A DNA stretch of 53,951 bases from Lachnospiraceae bacterium (GCA_015057435.1 SVEJ01000021.1:1-53951), one strand, 5' to 3'; positions 34,134-42,928 are shown, counted from the stretch's first letter. Program-made: numbers and translations. The notes: generated by a model not told the origin, from the letters alone.

Positions 34134-34880
34134 ATGAGATATGAGGAATATACAATAGAGGGTAGAAATGCCGTAACAGAAGCATTTCGCTCCGGGAAAA
34201 CAATTGATAAGTTGTTTGTGTTAGATGGCTGCCATGATGGTGCGGTTAATACAATTAAGTCACTTGCAAGAAAGCAAGATGCAATTATTAATTATGTATC
34301 AAAAGAACGTCTTGATCAGATGTCATCTACAGGCAAACATCAGGGTGTGATTGCAATGGCTGCTGCGTATGAATATGCAGAAGTAGAAGATATTTTACAA
34401 GCAGCGAAAGATAAGGATGAACCACCGTTTGTTTTTGTGTTGGATGAGTTAGAAGATCCGCATAACTTAGGAGCGATTATTCGTACAGCGAATCTTTGTG
34501 GTGCGCATGGTGTTATTATTCCTAAGAGAAGAGCAGCAGGTCTTACTGCGACGGTTGTGAAAGCTTCGGCAGGCGCAATTAATTATACACCGGTTGCAAA
34601 AGTTACCAATATTGCAAAAACAATCGAGGAATTGAAAGAAGAGGGTATCTGGTTTGTCTGCGCTGACATGGATGGTGATGTGATGTATCGTCACAACTTG
34701 ACCGGACCAATCGGATTGGTGATTGGAAACGAAGGCAACGGTGTAAGTCGCCTAGTGAAAGAAAAGTGTGATTACGTAGCATCCATTCCGATGAAAGGAG
34801 ATATTGATTCTCTTAATGCATCGGTTGCTGCAGGTGTCTTAGCGTATGAAATTGTAAGACAGAGATTACAGGCAAAATAA
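34134..34880 (+). CDS. rlmB: 23S rRNA (guanosine-2251 2'-O)-methyltransferase
   Basis: A 248-residue SpoU-family (TrmH) methyltransferase with an N-terminal substrate-binding domain (TIEGRNAVTEAFRSGKTIDKLFV) and a C-terminal SPOUT knot. The three motifs are LDELEDPHNLGAIIRTANLCGAHGV (motif 1), GPIGLVIGNEGNGVSRLVKEKCD (motif 2) and IPMKGDIDSLNASVAAGVLAYE (motif 3). It completes the cysS-mrnC-rlmB block. AGAGGA precedes the ATG. Confidence 0.95.
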   Translation: MRYEEYTIEGRNAVTEAFRSGKTIDKLFVLDGCHDGAVNTIKSLARKQDAIINYVSKERLDQMSSTGKHQGVIAMAAAYEYAEVEDILQAAKDKDEPPFVFVLDELEDPHNLGAIIRTANLCGAHGVIIPKRRAAGLTATVVKASAGAINYTPVAKVTNIAKTIEELKEEGIWFVCADMDGDVMYRHNLTGPIGLVIGNEGNGVSRLVKEKCDYVASIPMKGDIDSLNASVAAGVLAYEIVRQRLQAK

Positions 34881-34892
34881 TCATTTTTTGAC

Positions 34893-34921
34893 TTTACAAA
34901 GAGGTCATAATTTGATATTAT
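34893..34921 (+). promoter_or_regulatory. Promoter for tRNA-Thr
   Basis: TTTACA (34893-34898), 17 bases, TATTAT (34916-34921), ending ~20 bases before the tRNA. Confidence 0.6.
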
Positions 34922-34940
34922 AGACAAGTCGTTAAGATAA

Positions 34941-35013
34941 GCTGGCATGGCACAGTCGGTAGCGCACCTCATTGGTAGTGAGGAGGTCACGGGTTCGATT
35001 CCCGTTGCTAGCT
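34941..35013 (+). tRNA. tRNA-Thr (anticodon GGT)
   Basis: A 73-base cloverleaf. The acceptor arms are GCTGGCA and TGCTAGC (one G-U pair), the D-arm contains AGTCGGTAG, the anticodon stem CCTCA/TGAGG encloses TTGGTAG with anticodon GGT, and the T-arm is ACGGG-TTCGATT-CCCGT. CCA is not encoded. A hairpin terminator follows. Confidence 0.95.
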
Positions 35014-35023
35014 TTGATAAAAT

Positions 35024-35053
35024 AGCCAGAAGTCAAAAGATTTCTGGCTTTTA
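35024..35053 (+). terminator. Hairpin terminator after tRNA-Thr
   Basis: AGCCAGAA (35024-35031) pairs with TTCTGGCT (35042-35049), followed by TTTA. Confidence 0.85.
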
Positions 35054-35089
35054 TTATCTATAATTAAAGTAAGAGAACGGAGGAGAAAA

Positions 35090-36994
35090 ATGAAAGAAGA
35101 GTTTAAGCCTTATATTTCTGCTGACAAGGTGCAAACGGAGATTACATTTCCGTCAATCTTTTTTGGTGTTATCTTGGCAGTTTTGTTTGGTGCAGCAAAT
35201 GCATACCTGGGGTTACGTGTTGGTATGACAGTTTCAGCTTCGATTCCTGCGGCTGTTATGTCGATGGGAATTTACAGAGCTTTAAGAGCAGTATTTAAGA
35301 GAAATACACTTTTAGAGAGTAACATGGTGCAGACGGTAGGTTCTGCCGGTGAGTCGTTAGCGGCAGGTGCTATCTTTACGATGCCGGCTTTGTTCTTATG
35401 GGCGAAGGAAGGTGTGATTGAACAGCCTGGTATGATTACAATTGCGGCAATTGCACTTTGTGGTGGTATCCTTGGCGTGTTATTCATGGTACCGCTTCGT
35501 AATGCGTTGATTGTAAAAGAGCATGGTGTACTTCCTTATCCGGAAGGAACTGCTTGTGCAGAGGTTCTTTTGGCCGGTGAGGCAGGTGGTTCGAGTGCAG
35601 TATCTGTATTTTCAGGTATGGGAATTGCAGCAATTTTCAAATTACTTGTAGACGGATTGAAAGTGATTCCGGGTGTTGTGGTTGCACCAATTAAAGCATT
35701 AAAGACAGAATTAGCTACAGAAGTTTATCCTGCATTGGTTGGTGTTGGATATATCTGTGGACCGAAGATTGCTTCGTATATGCTTGCCGGTGGTTTGATC
35801 GGATGGTTTGTTATGATTCCTGCGATTATTACGTTTGGTGGTGATACAATCCTTTACCCTGGTACGGATACAATCGCCAATATGTATGCAGCAGGTGGCG
35901 CATCCGCAATTTGGAGTAGTTATATCCGTTATATTGGTGCCGGTGCAGTTGCGGCAGGTGGTATTATCAGCTTGATCAAATCATTGCCTATGATTATTAC
36001 TACATTTGTTGATGCAATTAAAGGACTTAAGAACGGTGGTAAGACTGCCGGACTTCGTACAGATAAAGATATGGATATGAGAATTATCTTAATCGGTATT
36101 CTTGTAATGACAATTGTTATATGGTTATTACCACAGATTCCGGTTACATTCTTAGGAGCAATTCTTATTGTAGTATTTGGATTCTTCTTTGGTGCGGTAT
36201 CTTCACGTATGGTTGGTATTGTAGGAAGTAGTAACAATCCGGTTTCAGGTATGGCAATTGCTACATTATTACTTGCAACACTTGCATTGAAGGTTACAGG
36301 CGATACAGGTGCACACGGTATGATGGGTGCAATCGGAATCGGTTCTGTTATCTGTATTATTGCTGCAATGGCAGGTGATACATCGCAGGATTTGAAGACC
36401 GGTTATATTCTTGGTGCAACGCCTGTAAAACAGCAGATTGGTGAGTTGATTGGCGCTGTTGTATCAGCGTTTGCAATTGGTGGCGTGTTGGTAGTATTAG
36501 ATTCAGCTTGGGGATTTGGTAGTCCTGAGCTAGCAGCACCACAGGCTACATTGATGAAGATGATTGTTGAAGGTGTAATGGATGGAAATCTTCCTTGGGC
36601 GTTAGTTTTCATTGGCGTATTTATTGCGATTGTAATTGAAATTCTTGGTATTTCTGTATTACCTGTTGCGATTGGCTTGTATTTACCATTAGAGTTAAGT
36701 ACAACAATTATGATTGGTGGTATTATCAGATGGTTTGTAGACAAGAAGAATCAGTCTAAGGATAAGAATGAAGATGCAAGTACAGGTATCTTGTTCTGTT
36801 CAGGTATGATTGCAGGAGAAGGCTTAGTAGGTATTCTTCTTGCACTTCTTACAATTGCCGGTGTAGCTACTAAGATGGACCTTTCAGCTAAGCTTAATAC
36901 AGGTACTGTTGGCGGAATTCTTTTATTAGTATTAATGGTTCTTTGTGTATTGAAGTTTGCACTTCCAAAGAAGGATAAGAAGAATGAGAAATAA
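35090..36994 (+). CDS. OPT-family oligopeptide transporter
   Basis: A 634-residue membrane transporter with ~15 hydrophobic segments. The N-terminal segment SIFFGVILAVLFGAANAYLGLRVGMTVSASIPAAVMSMG is typical of bacterial OPT proteins, as are LPYPEGTACAEVLLAGE (~145-162), SSNNPVSGMAIATLL (~382-396) and AAMAGDTSQDLKTGYILGATP. The family moves small peptides or metal chelates, powered by protons. GGAGGAG precedes the ATG. A PqqD-like gene starts inside its last 11 bases. Confidence 0.93.
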   Translation: MKEEFKPYISADKVQTEITFPSIFFGVILAVLFGAANAYLGLRVGMTVSASIPAAVMSMGIYRALRAVFKRNTLLESNMVQTVGSAGESLAAGAIFTMPALFLWAKEGVIEQPGMITIAAIALCGGILGVLFMVPLRNALIVKEHGVLPYPEGTACAEVLLAGEAGGSSAVSVFSGMGIAAIFKLLVDGLKVIPGVVVAPIKALKTELATEVYPALVGVGYICGPKIASYMLAGGLIGWFVMIPAIITFGGDTILYPGTDTIANMYAAGGASAIWSSYIRYIGAGAVAAGGIISLIKSLPMIITTFVDAIKGLKNGGKTAGLRTDKDMDMRIILIGILVMTIVIWLLPQIPVTFLGAILIVVFGFFFGAVSSRMVGIVGSSNNPVSGMAIATLLLATLALKVTGDTGAHGMMGAIGIGSVICIIAAMAGDTSQDLKTGYILGATPVKQQIGELIGAVVSAFAIGGVLVVLDSAWGFGSPELAAPQATLMKMIVEGVMDGNLPWALVFIGVFIAIVIEILGISVLPVAIGLYLPLELSTTIMIGGIIRWFVDKKNQSKDKNEDASTGILFCSGMIAGEGLVGILLALLTIAGVATKMDLSAKLNTGTVGGILLLVLMVLCVLKFALPKKDKKNEK

Positions 36995-37337
36995 AAAACA
37001 AAAAGATTCCAATTATCTTGATTTTGTTCCAAAGCGTAATGAGAATTTCTCATGGGAGACGGATGAATCAGGAACGGTTGTGGTTTCAGTAGAACACAAA
37101 GGTTTTTTTGATAAGATTGCTCAAAAGTATTTTGGAAAACCTGCTGTCTCACAGATTCATTTGGAAGAAATGGGAAGTTTCATCTGGCCGCTGATTGATG
37201 GCGAGCGTGATGTTATGCAGATTGGTAAAGAAGTGAAAGAACACTTTGGTGAGAAAGCGGAGCCTTTGTATCCGAGACTAGTACAATATATGGCTATGTT
37301 AGAAAATCAAGGCTTTGTTATAATAGAGAAACATTAA
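36984..37337 (+). CDS. PqqD-family (RiPP-recognition-element-like) protein
   Basis: A 117-residue protein. The region ~10-110 has the PqqD fold pattern: a first strand pair (NFSWETDESGTVVVSVEHKG), a linker (FDKIAQKYFGKPAVSQIHLEEMGSFIWPLIDG), and the winged-helix-like end DVMQIGKEVKEHFGEKAEPLYPRLVQYMAMLENQGFVII. PqqD domains bind leader peptides of ribosomally made, modified peptides and present them to radical SAM enzymes. No such enzyme is adjacent. The start at 36984 overlaps the OPT stop by 11 bases, so the two are translationally coupled. A function with the transporter is inferred only. Confidence 0.8.
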   Translation: MRNKKQKDSNYLDFVPKRNENFSWETDESGTVVVSVEHKGFFDKIAQKYFGKPAVSQIHLEEMGSFIWPLIDGERDVMQIGKEVKEHFGEKAEPLYPRLVQYMAMLENQGFVIIEKH

Positions 37338-37340
37338 GTA

Positions 37341-37378
37341 AAAAAAGCTGAAACTGCTTAAGCGGTTTCAGCTTTTTT
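37341..37378. terminator. Bidirectional hairpin terminator
   Basis: AAAAAAGCTGAAACTGC and GCGGTTTCAGCTTTTTT pair over 17 positions with one wobble. It ends the PqqD transcript and reaches the last bases of the convergent sigH gene. Confidence 0.92.
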
Positions 37379-37976
37379 ATTGGAGATATAATCTCTTTAC
37401 TTTTTCGCGAATGCGTTGAATTGCATTATCAATAGATTTTTGTGTTTTGTTTAGTATGTTTCCGATCTCTGTGTAGGATTTTCCTTCAAGATACAATGAT
37501 AATACTTGTTTTTCCATCTTACTGAGATGTTCTTCTAAGATGGTTTCTATATTCGTTGTGCTTTCTCGATCGAGTATAATCTGTTCGGGATTCGAGTCTT
37601 TTCCGGCTTCTAAGTTGTCGATTAGCTCTATCTCATCTTCGTTAATCTTACTATGAAAAGAAACGTAAGAGTTAAGCGGAGAGTGCTTTTTTCGGTTAGA
37701 AGTCTTGATTGCACTGTAAATCTGACGATTGATGCATAATTTTGCAAATGTAAAAAATGACGCATTATTCGTTGGATTGTAACCTTGAATTGCTTTGAAA
37801 AGACCAATCATGCCCTCTTGTGATAAATCTTCTGTATCAGCGCCGATAAGGTACAGTGTTCGAATGGATTTTTTGACAAGAGGAGCGTATTTTTTTAATA
37901 AGTATTCAGTTGCATCGCAATGTCCATCTTTCACATATGCTATGATTTCTTCATCTTGATAATTCGTATAGTCCAT
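37377..37976 (-). CDS. sigH: RNA polymerase sigma factor SigH (Spo0H)
   Basis: A 199-residue sigma-70-type factor. Region 2 is at ~20-95 (ATEYLLKKYAPLVKKSIRTLYLIGADTEDLSQEGMIGLFKAIQGYNP, then SFFTFAKLCINRQIYSAI), and region 4 at ~140-195 ends LEGKSYTEIGNILNKTQKSIDNAIQRIREKV. The DLSQEG motif and length fit SigH, the early sporulation factor. In Bacillus, sigH lies downstream of cysS-mrnC-rlmB; here it is near the same genes but on the opposite strand. A TTATTATGG start region has a weak ribosome site. Confidence 0.92.
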   Translation of the reverse strand: MDYTNYQDEEIIAYVKDGHCDATEYLLKKYAPLVKKSIRTLYLIGADTEDLSQEGMIGLFKAIQGYNPTNNASFFTFAKLCINRQIYSAIKTSNRKKHSPLNSYVSFHSKINEDEIELIDNLEAGKDSNPEQIILDRESTTNIETILEEHLSKMEKQVLSLYLEGKSYTEIGNILNKTQKSIDNAIQRIREKVKRLYLQ

Positions 37977-37987
37977 AATAACCTCAA

Positions 37988-38656
37988 TTATTGAATAGGA
38001 GTAGCATCAATACTAACATCATCATCGGGTGTAGGTGTTTCTTCTTCCGGGGTAGGCTCAACAGGAGCTTCGGTAGGGGCTTCAGTAGGAGCCTCAGTAG
38101 GAGCTTCAGTAGGAGCTTCGGTCGTGCTTTCGGTTGTACTTTCTGTCGTAGGCTCGGTTGTAGGCTCCGCCGTTGTTGGCTCTGTCGTTGTATCATCAAT
38201 TACATTGTTGGTTATTTCTTCGATGCTATCTTCAAAATCCTTTTTTTGTTCATCATCTGTGTCTTGTTTGTTAGCAGAAGGTGTTTCTTTGTATTCACTG
38301 TCTGAAAACTCTGTAGTCACAGTTGTTTTTCGAGCTTTTTTTGCTTTGTTTCCGCTGGCTGAATTCACAATGAAACTAATCAAACCTAAGAAAAAGCAAG
38401 CGATAACAATCAATATAAGAATGAGTAAAATGGTCTTTAACATATCACGGTTTGGTTCGTTTGATAAAGATTTTGATTCAAGTTTTTTCTTAATTACTTG
38501 TGCACGAGAACCGTCTTCTTCTTTTTTTGCTTGTTTTAATTGAAGTTTTTTTTCTTCTTTTTCGAATTCGTCATCATATTCATTCAAATCGAAATCGATA
38601 ATATCAAATTCTTCCTGCATGTTATTTGTGTTTTTTTCGAAATCGTTGGTTGCCAT
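37988..38656 (-). CDS. Single-pass membrane protein with Thr/Glu/Pro/Ala repeat tail
   Basis: A 222-residue protein. Residues ~1-72 are acidic and charged, residues ~73-96 form one membrane helix (LKTILLILILIVIACFFLGLISFIV), and residues ~100-222 are hydrophilic. The end is a low-complexity tail (TTEPTTAEPTTEPTTESTTE, then EAPT repeated, then EPTPEEETPTPDDD). It probably crosses the membrane once with the Thr-rich tail outside. It lies 11 bases upstream of sigH on the same strand and so shares its transcript. No enzyme domain is visible. Confidence 0.75.
   Translation of the reverse strand: MATNDFEKNTNNMQEEFDIIDFDLNEYDDEFEKEEKKLQLKQAKKEEDGSRAQVIKKKLESKSLSNEPNRDMLKTILLILILIVIACFFLGLISFIVNSASGNKAKKARKTTVTTEFSDSEYKETPSANKQDTDDEQKKDFEDSIEEITNNVIDDTTTEPTTAEPTTEPTTESTTESTTEAPTEAPTEAPTEAPTEAPVEPTPEEETPTPDDDVSIDATPIQ
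38067..38190 (-). repeat. 12-bp-periodic low-complexity repeat
   Basis: Units encoding (E)APT or TTEP alternate in the sigH-linked membrane protein. On the plus strand they read like GGAGCTTCAGTA repeated with small changes. The region can gain or lose units in frame. Confidence 0.9.
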
Positions 38657-38848
38657 ATCATTTATGCTGTAAAACAGTCAATCCTTTCTTTTTTCTTCGT
38701 TTGTATCATACAACAAAACTTATAATTAGGCAAGTGAATGAACGAGTGTTACGGTGATATAAATTGACGTAAGCCTTATAATATGGTAAAGTATTACTAA
38801 TTGTGAAAACTTGGTGAATATTATTTTAATGACATAAGGAGATACAAA

Positions 38849-40507
38849 ATGGAAGGCGAAGTAGTATCAAAAAATTTTATTGAACAGATTATTGATAAGG
38901 ATTTGGAAGAAGGAAAATACGAAAAGATTGTGACAAGATTTCCACCGGAACCGAATGGTTATTTGCATATCGGACATGCAAAATCCATTATCTTGAATTC
39001 CGGCTTGGCGAAAGAATATAATGGCGTTTTTAATCTTAGATTTGATGACACGAATCCTACAAAGGAAAAGACAGAGTATGTAGAATCTATTTTGGAAGAT
39101 GTAAAATGGCTTGGCGCTGATTTTGGTGATAAAGTATACTATGCATCAGAGTATTTTGATGCGATGTATGAAGGCGCAATTAAGTTAATTAAAAAAGGAA
39201 AAGCCTTTGTCTGTGATTTGACAGCGGATGAAATTCGTGAGTATCGCGGTACTTTGAAGGAACCGGGCAAGGAGAGTCCGTATCGTAATCGTAGCATTGA
39301 AGAGAATTTAGATTTGTTTGAACGTATGAAGAATGGTGAGTTCCCGGATGGTTCTAAGGTACTTCGTGCGAAGATTGATATGTCATCGCCGAATATCAAC
39401 ATGCGTGATCCTGTTATTTATCGTATTGCCAGAATGACACATCATAACACAGGAGATAAATGGTGCATTTATCCGATGTATGATTTTGCACATCCTATCG
39501 AAGATGCAGTAGAAGGTGTAACACACTCTATCTGTACATTGGAATTTGAGGATCATCGACCACTTTATGACTGGGTTGTTCGTGAATTAGAATTTGAGTT
39601 TCCGCCGAAACAGATTGAGTTTGCAAAGATGTATTTACAGAATGTAATTACAGGTAAGAGATATATCAAGAAGTTAGTGGAAGATGGTGTTGTAGATGGA
39701 TGGGATGATCCTAGACTTGTTACAATCAGCGCGCTTCGAAGAAAAGGTGTAACACCGGAGTCGATTCGCATGTTTATGGAATTGTCAGGTGTTTCTAAGG
39801 CGAATTCTGTGTCTGATACAGCAATGTTGGATTATTGTATTCGTGAAGACCTTAAGATGAAAGCGAATCGTATGATGGCAGTTATTGATCCGATTAAGTT
39901 AGTGATTGATAACTATCCGGAAGGCGAAACAGAGCTTTTGGAGATTGAGAATAATCAGGAGAACGAGGAATTAGGAACACGTATGGTATCATTTAGTCGT
40001 GAACTCTATATCGAGAGAGAAGACTTTATGGAAGAACCACCTAAGAAATATTTCCGCTTATTCCCTGGTAATGAAGTACGTTTGAAAAATGCATATTTTG
40101 TAACATGTACAGATTTTGTGAAGGATGAAGCAGGTAATGTTGTAGAAGTACATTGTACGTATGATCCTGCAACAAAATCAGGTTCAGGTTTTGAAGGTAG
40201 AAAAGTAAAAGGAACAATTCACTGGGTGGATGCTGCAACTGCAGTAGATGCAACGGTTCGTTTGTATGAGAATCTCATTCAGGAAGGTGAAGATGTTCTA
40301 AAGGATGATTATTCGAATTTGAATCCGAATTCTTTGGTTGAGATGAAGAATTGTAAGTTGGAAGCAGCATTTAGCGATGTACAACCGGGAGAGAGATTCC
40401 AGTTCTTGCGTCATGGTTATTTTTGTACAGATTCCAAGGATTCGAATAAGGATCATTTGGTGTTCAATCGTATTGTTTCTATGAAAAGTTCGTATCGTCC
40501 AAAGTAG
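38849..40507 (+). CDS. glnS: Glutaminyl-tRNA synthetase
   Basis: A 552-residue class I synthetase. The HIGH motif is [16 protein letters not shown] (~32-47) and the ATP/tRNA-binding part is [55 protein letters not shown] marks GlnRS rather than GluRS, and the C-terminal anticodon-binding beta-barrels follow. The KMSKS-equivalent is degenerate ([15 protein letters not shown], where E. coli has VMSKRKL). GGAGATACAAA precedes the ATG. It is followed closely by DUF2225. Confidence 0.95.
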   Translation: MEGEVVSKNFIEQIIDKDLEEGKYEKIVTRFPPEPNGYLHIGHAKSIILNSGLAKEYNGVFNLRFDDTNPTKEKTEYVESILEDVKWLGADFGDKVYYASEYFDAMYEGAIKLIKKGKAFVCDLTADEIREYRGTLKEPGKESPYRNRSIEENLDLFERMKNGEFPDGSKVLRAKIDMSSPNINMRDPVIYRIARMTHHNTGDKWCIYPMYDFAHPIEDAVEGVTHSICTLEFEDHRPLYDWVVRELEFEFPPKQIEFAKMYLQNVITGKRYIKKLVEDGVVDGWDDPRLVTISALRRKGVTPESIRMFMELSGVSKANSVSDTAMLDYCIREDLKMKANRMMAVIDPIKLVIDNYPEGETELLEIENNQENEELGTRMVSFSRELYIEREDFMEEPPKKYFRLFPGNEVRLKNAYFVTCTDFVKDEAGNVVEVHCTYDPATKSGSGFEGRKVKGTIHWVDAATAVDATVRLYENLIQEGEDVLKDDYSNLNPNSLVEMKNCKLEAAFSDVQPGERFQFLRHGYFCTDSKDSNKDHLVFNRIVSMKSSYRPK

Positions 40508-40519
40508 GAGGATGTTTGC

Positions 40520-41365
40520 ATGGGGTTATTTTCAGGACTTGAAAAATTTGGTTTCAAAAATGAAGATATGAAGGTCTATGAACCGGATCAAGAAGAGGTT
40601 AAGGAATCGCAAGTTCAGCCGGAAAAAGAAGTATTGATACCGGAGCCGACATATCTGTTCCCTAAGACACATGAGTGTCCGGTTTGTTATGAGAAATTCA
40701 AATCATTAGCTGTTCGAGCAGGGAAGCTACGTAGTATAGGTCAGGATGACGATTTGAGACCGTTATATCGAGGAATGGACCCAATTAAGTATGATGCGAT
40801 TGTGTGTCCGCATTGTGGGTATGCAGCGTTATCCAGATATTTTGACCGTATGATGCCACATCAGGGAAAGACTTTGAGAGCGGAAGTAAAGTCCAAGTTC
40901 AAAGGGATGGAAATTAGTGATGATATGTATAGCTATGATGAAGCATTGTTACGTTACAAGATGGTTTTAATGTGTGATGTGGTTGGTGGTGTTAAGACGA
41001 GTCGTCGAGCATACACATGCCTCAAGTTAGGATGGGTGATTCGCGGAAAGATTGAACAGGAAGGACATCAGCTCACACAAGAGGAGATAGAACAACTGCA
41101 TTCAGAAGAAATGGAATGCATAGAAAATGCTTATGAAGGATATGTAAAAGCATTGTCGAATGAGTCGTTTCCTATGAGTGGAATGGATGAGCAGACTGTG
41201 ATGTGTCTGGTAGCGGAGTTAGCTTTTAAGCTTCAGAAATATCGAGAAGCATTGCTTCTTATTTCACAACTGGTCGGGAAAAAGGATGTTTCACCGAGAA
41301 TCAAAGATAAAGCCTTGTTATTAAAGGATAAAATACGATTAGAAGTTAGTGTGGAGGCTAACTAG
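40520..41365 (+). CDS. DUF2225 protein with zinc-binding Cys pairs
   Basis: A 281-residue protein. After an acidic Pro/Glu-rich N-terminus, THECPVCYEKFKSLAVRAGKLR and IVCPHCGYAALSRYFDRM give two CPxC pairs that probably bind zinc (~50-110). The rest is helical, TPR-like (ALLRYKMVLMCDVVGG, AFKLQKYREALLLISQLVG). These are features of DUF2225, a Clostridial family of unknown function. AGGAGG lies upstream of the ATG. It is followed after 13 bases by a cysteine-peptidase-like gene. Confidence 0.85.
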   Translation: MGLFSGLEKFGFKNEDMKVYEPDQEEVKESQVQPEKEVLIPEPTYLFPKTHECPVCYEKFKSLAVRAGKLRSIGQDDDLRPLYRGMDPIKYDAIVCPHCGYAALSRYFDRMMPHQGKTLRAEVKSKFKGMEISDDMYSYDEALLRYKMVLMCDVVGGVKTSRRAYTCLKLGWVIRGKIEQEGHQLTQEEIEQLHSEEMECIENAYEGYVKALSNESFPMSGMDEQTVMCLVAELAFKLQKYREALLLISQLVGKKDVSPRIKDKALLLKDKIRLEVSVEAN

Positions 41366-41378
41366 TTAGGAGCGTTTT

Positions 41379-41972
41379 TTGGTTAAAGAAATGGAAAGTA
41401 ACAAAAGATATGTGTATGTATTGCTTACGGGGACCAATACTTTATTAGCGAGAACAATTCGCATTTACACAAGAGAGCCATTTTCTCATGCATCTATATC
41501 TTTGGATAAAGAATTGGTAGAATTATATAGTTTTGCAAGAAAGCAACGATTCAATCCTTTTAACAGCGGATTTGTAAAAGAGGATATTGAAAGAGGTGTT
41601 TTTGGTGCAGATAGAAATGCGCATTGTGGAGTATATGAGATACCGGTCACGGAAGAAGAGTATGATAAAATTTCCGATCTGATTACAGATTTTCGAGAAC
41701 ATAAGGATGAATTTGGCTATAACTTCAAAGGGTTATTTGCTGCAATTTTTGATAAGGAAGTTGGTGATGAGAAACACTTTATGTGTTCTCAATTTGTGTA
41801 TCATGTGTTTGAGTCAACGGGGGTTTCGTTGTTCAAAAAGGGAGATGGTCCGGTAAGACCGTTTCATTTTCATAAGAATTTGGAAGAACAATTGTTGTAT
41901 CGTGGGAATTTACATGATTATAGAGATAATATATGTTTGTCTGATGATGAAGAATATGCACAAGCAATCTAA
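41379..41972 (+). CDS. YiiX/NlpC-like permuted papain-fold protein
   Basis: A 197-residue protein with the arrangement of circularly permuted NlpC/P60 (YiiX-type) enzymes: the His comes first (EPFSHASISL, ~34-43) and the nucleophile Cys second (HFMCSQFVYHVFEST, ~131-145). A TTG start at 41379 is chosen because AGGAG lies about seven bases upstream; the next in-frame ATG at 41391 has no good site. It has no signal peptide. The family includes amidase- and acyltransferase-like enzymes; the substrate is unknown. A terminator overlaps its stop. Confidence 0.72.
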   Translation: MVKEMESNKRYVYVLLTGTNTLLARTIRIYTREPFSHASISLDKELVELYSFARKQRFNPFNSGFVKEDIERGVFGADRNAHCGVYEIPVTEEEYDKISDLITDFREHKDEFGYNFKGLFAAIFDKEVGDEKHFMCSQFVYHVFESTGVSLFKKGDGPVRPFHFHKNLEEQLLYRGNLHDYRDNICLSDDEEYAQAI

Positions 41973-42003
41973 AAAGGAATGGGATATGGTCCCATTCCTT
42001 TTT
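41971..42003. terminator. Bidirectional hairpin terminator
   Basis: AAAAAGGAATGGGA (41971-41984) pairs with TCCCATTCCTTTTT (41990-42003) around a five-base loop, overlapping the upstream stop codon. Confidence 0.95.
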
Positions 42004-42008
42004 GTCTA

Positions 42009-42749
42009 TTATTGATTTGGTTCTTTGTTATCAGGGGTAATTGCACTATGTGTTTTCATAACCGCGCGTGGGAGTGCATCCTTCGCATTCTTCCATGGTT
42101 CATTCTGATATCTGTAATCGAATTTGTTGATAAACCATTCGATATCTTCCTGCATACGTTCCATGTTTGTAAAGTATACTTCTTGAATATCTGTGAGGAA
42201 TTGATCCAAAGTTTCTTTTGATAATGCACTACCTGCACGGTCAAAAAGCATTCCGTAGTGGTAAGTACAAAATCCTTTGCAGTTTCTCAGCTTTGCAGGG
42301 AAGTCGCTGTCCTTTTTGTATAAATGAAATACGGTATCCACATATCGGTCAAAGGTATTTCCCATACGATTACAAATAAAGCAATTATGACTTAATTGGT
42401 TGATGTACGTACCGACACCGGTTGCAGCAGTCTGCTTTTTGAACAGTGACTTTCCGGTTGGGGCATTACTTGCTGATAAAGATTTTAAATCCTTGGTTAC
42501 TTTTGCCATGTGTGTACTTAATATTAATGCCAGACCAAGACGATTTTTTTCTTGGTATAAATCCTGTATATGTTTTTCACAAAAACCGGCTTCATCTGTC
42601 ATGGCACGATTATCATCTTCCATATAACTAGGGCCTAATGTATATTCTATTGCATTCTTTTCTAATTCCTGTTTCATTCTGCAGAGCGGACATTCGCAGT
42701 CACTTTCAAAAGCATCGTTTACGGGAATGGTATATAGTTGTTCTTTCAT
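42009..42749 (-). CDS. DUF6062 Cys/His-rich protein
   Basis: A 246-residue cytoplasmic protein. Four cysteine-containing sites are seen: C18-x-C20-x2-C23 (DCECPLC), C57-x2-H60 (GFCEKH), C123-x2-C126 (NCFIC) and C157-x3-C161-x2-H164. The repeated CPxC/CxxH pattern suggests two or more metal sites. The start MKEQLYTIPVNDAFESDC and GPSYMEDD match DUF6062, common in Lachnospiraceae, function unknown. The gene is convergent to the YiiX-like gene and divergent from groES. AGGAGGC lies upstream. Confidence 0.85.
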   Translation of the reverse strand: MKEQLYTIPVNDAFESDCECPLCRMKQELEKNAIEYTLGPSYMEDDNRAMTDEAGFCEKHIQDLYQEKNRLGLALILSTHMAKVTKDLKSLSASNAPTGKSLFKKQTAATGVGTYINQLSHNCFICNRMGNTFDRYVDTVFHLYKKDSDFPAKLRNCKGFCTYHYGMLFDRAGSALSKETLDQFLTDIQEVYFTNMERMQEDIEWFINKFDYRYQNEPWKNAKDALPRAVMKTHSAITPDNKEPNQ

Positions 42750-42863
42750 GTGTGCCTCCTACATTTATTCATTATAAAATATTATAACGAATAAATCTCT
42801 TACAAGCAATGATAAAGAATAATGAATATTTTTTACTTTTGCAAATATATTTGTAAATAGGGG

Positions 42864-42891
42864 TTGATTTTTTGGGAAAATAGGGTAAAAT
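42864..42891 (+). promoter_or_regulatory. groESL promoter
   Basis: TTGATT (42864-42869), 16 bases, TAAAAT (42886-42891). The expected start of transcription falls just before the CIRCE element. Confidence 0.6.
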
Positions 42892-42901
42892 AGAGATTGT
42901 G

Positions 42902-42928
42902 TTAGCACTCTGATAAAGTGAGTGCTAA
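42902..42928 (+). promoter_or_regulatory. CIRCE operator (HrcA-binding site)
   Basis: TTAGCACTC (42902-42910), nine-base spacer, GAGTGCTAA (42920-42928): a perfect canonical CIRCE, placing groESL under the heat-shock repressor HrcA. Confidence 0.98.

Noticed and set aside
35929..36744. Antisense open frames in the OPT transporter
   Set aside because: They are explained by the codon usage of the long membrane protein and have no start signals.
38067..38190. Repeats upstream of sigH as CRISPR or satellite DNA
   Set aside because: They are 12-base coding repeats in one open frame (Thr/Pro/Glu/Ala) without spacers.
37991..38543. Long plus-strand open frames opposite the sigH-linked membrane protein
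   Set aside because: They read the complement of the Thr/Pro/Glu repeat, giving runs of Ser, Val, Gly, Arg and Leu, with no ribosome site; they are shadows.
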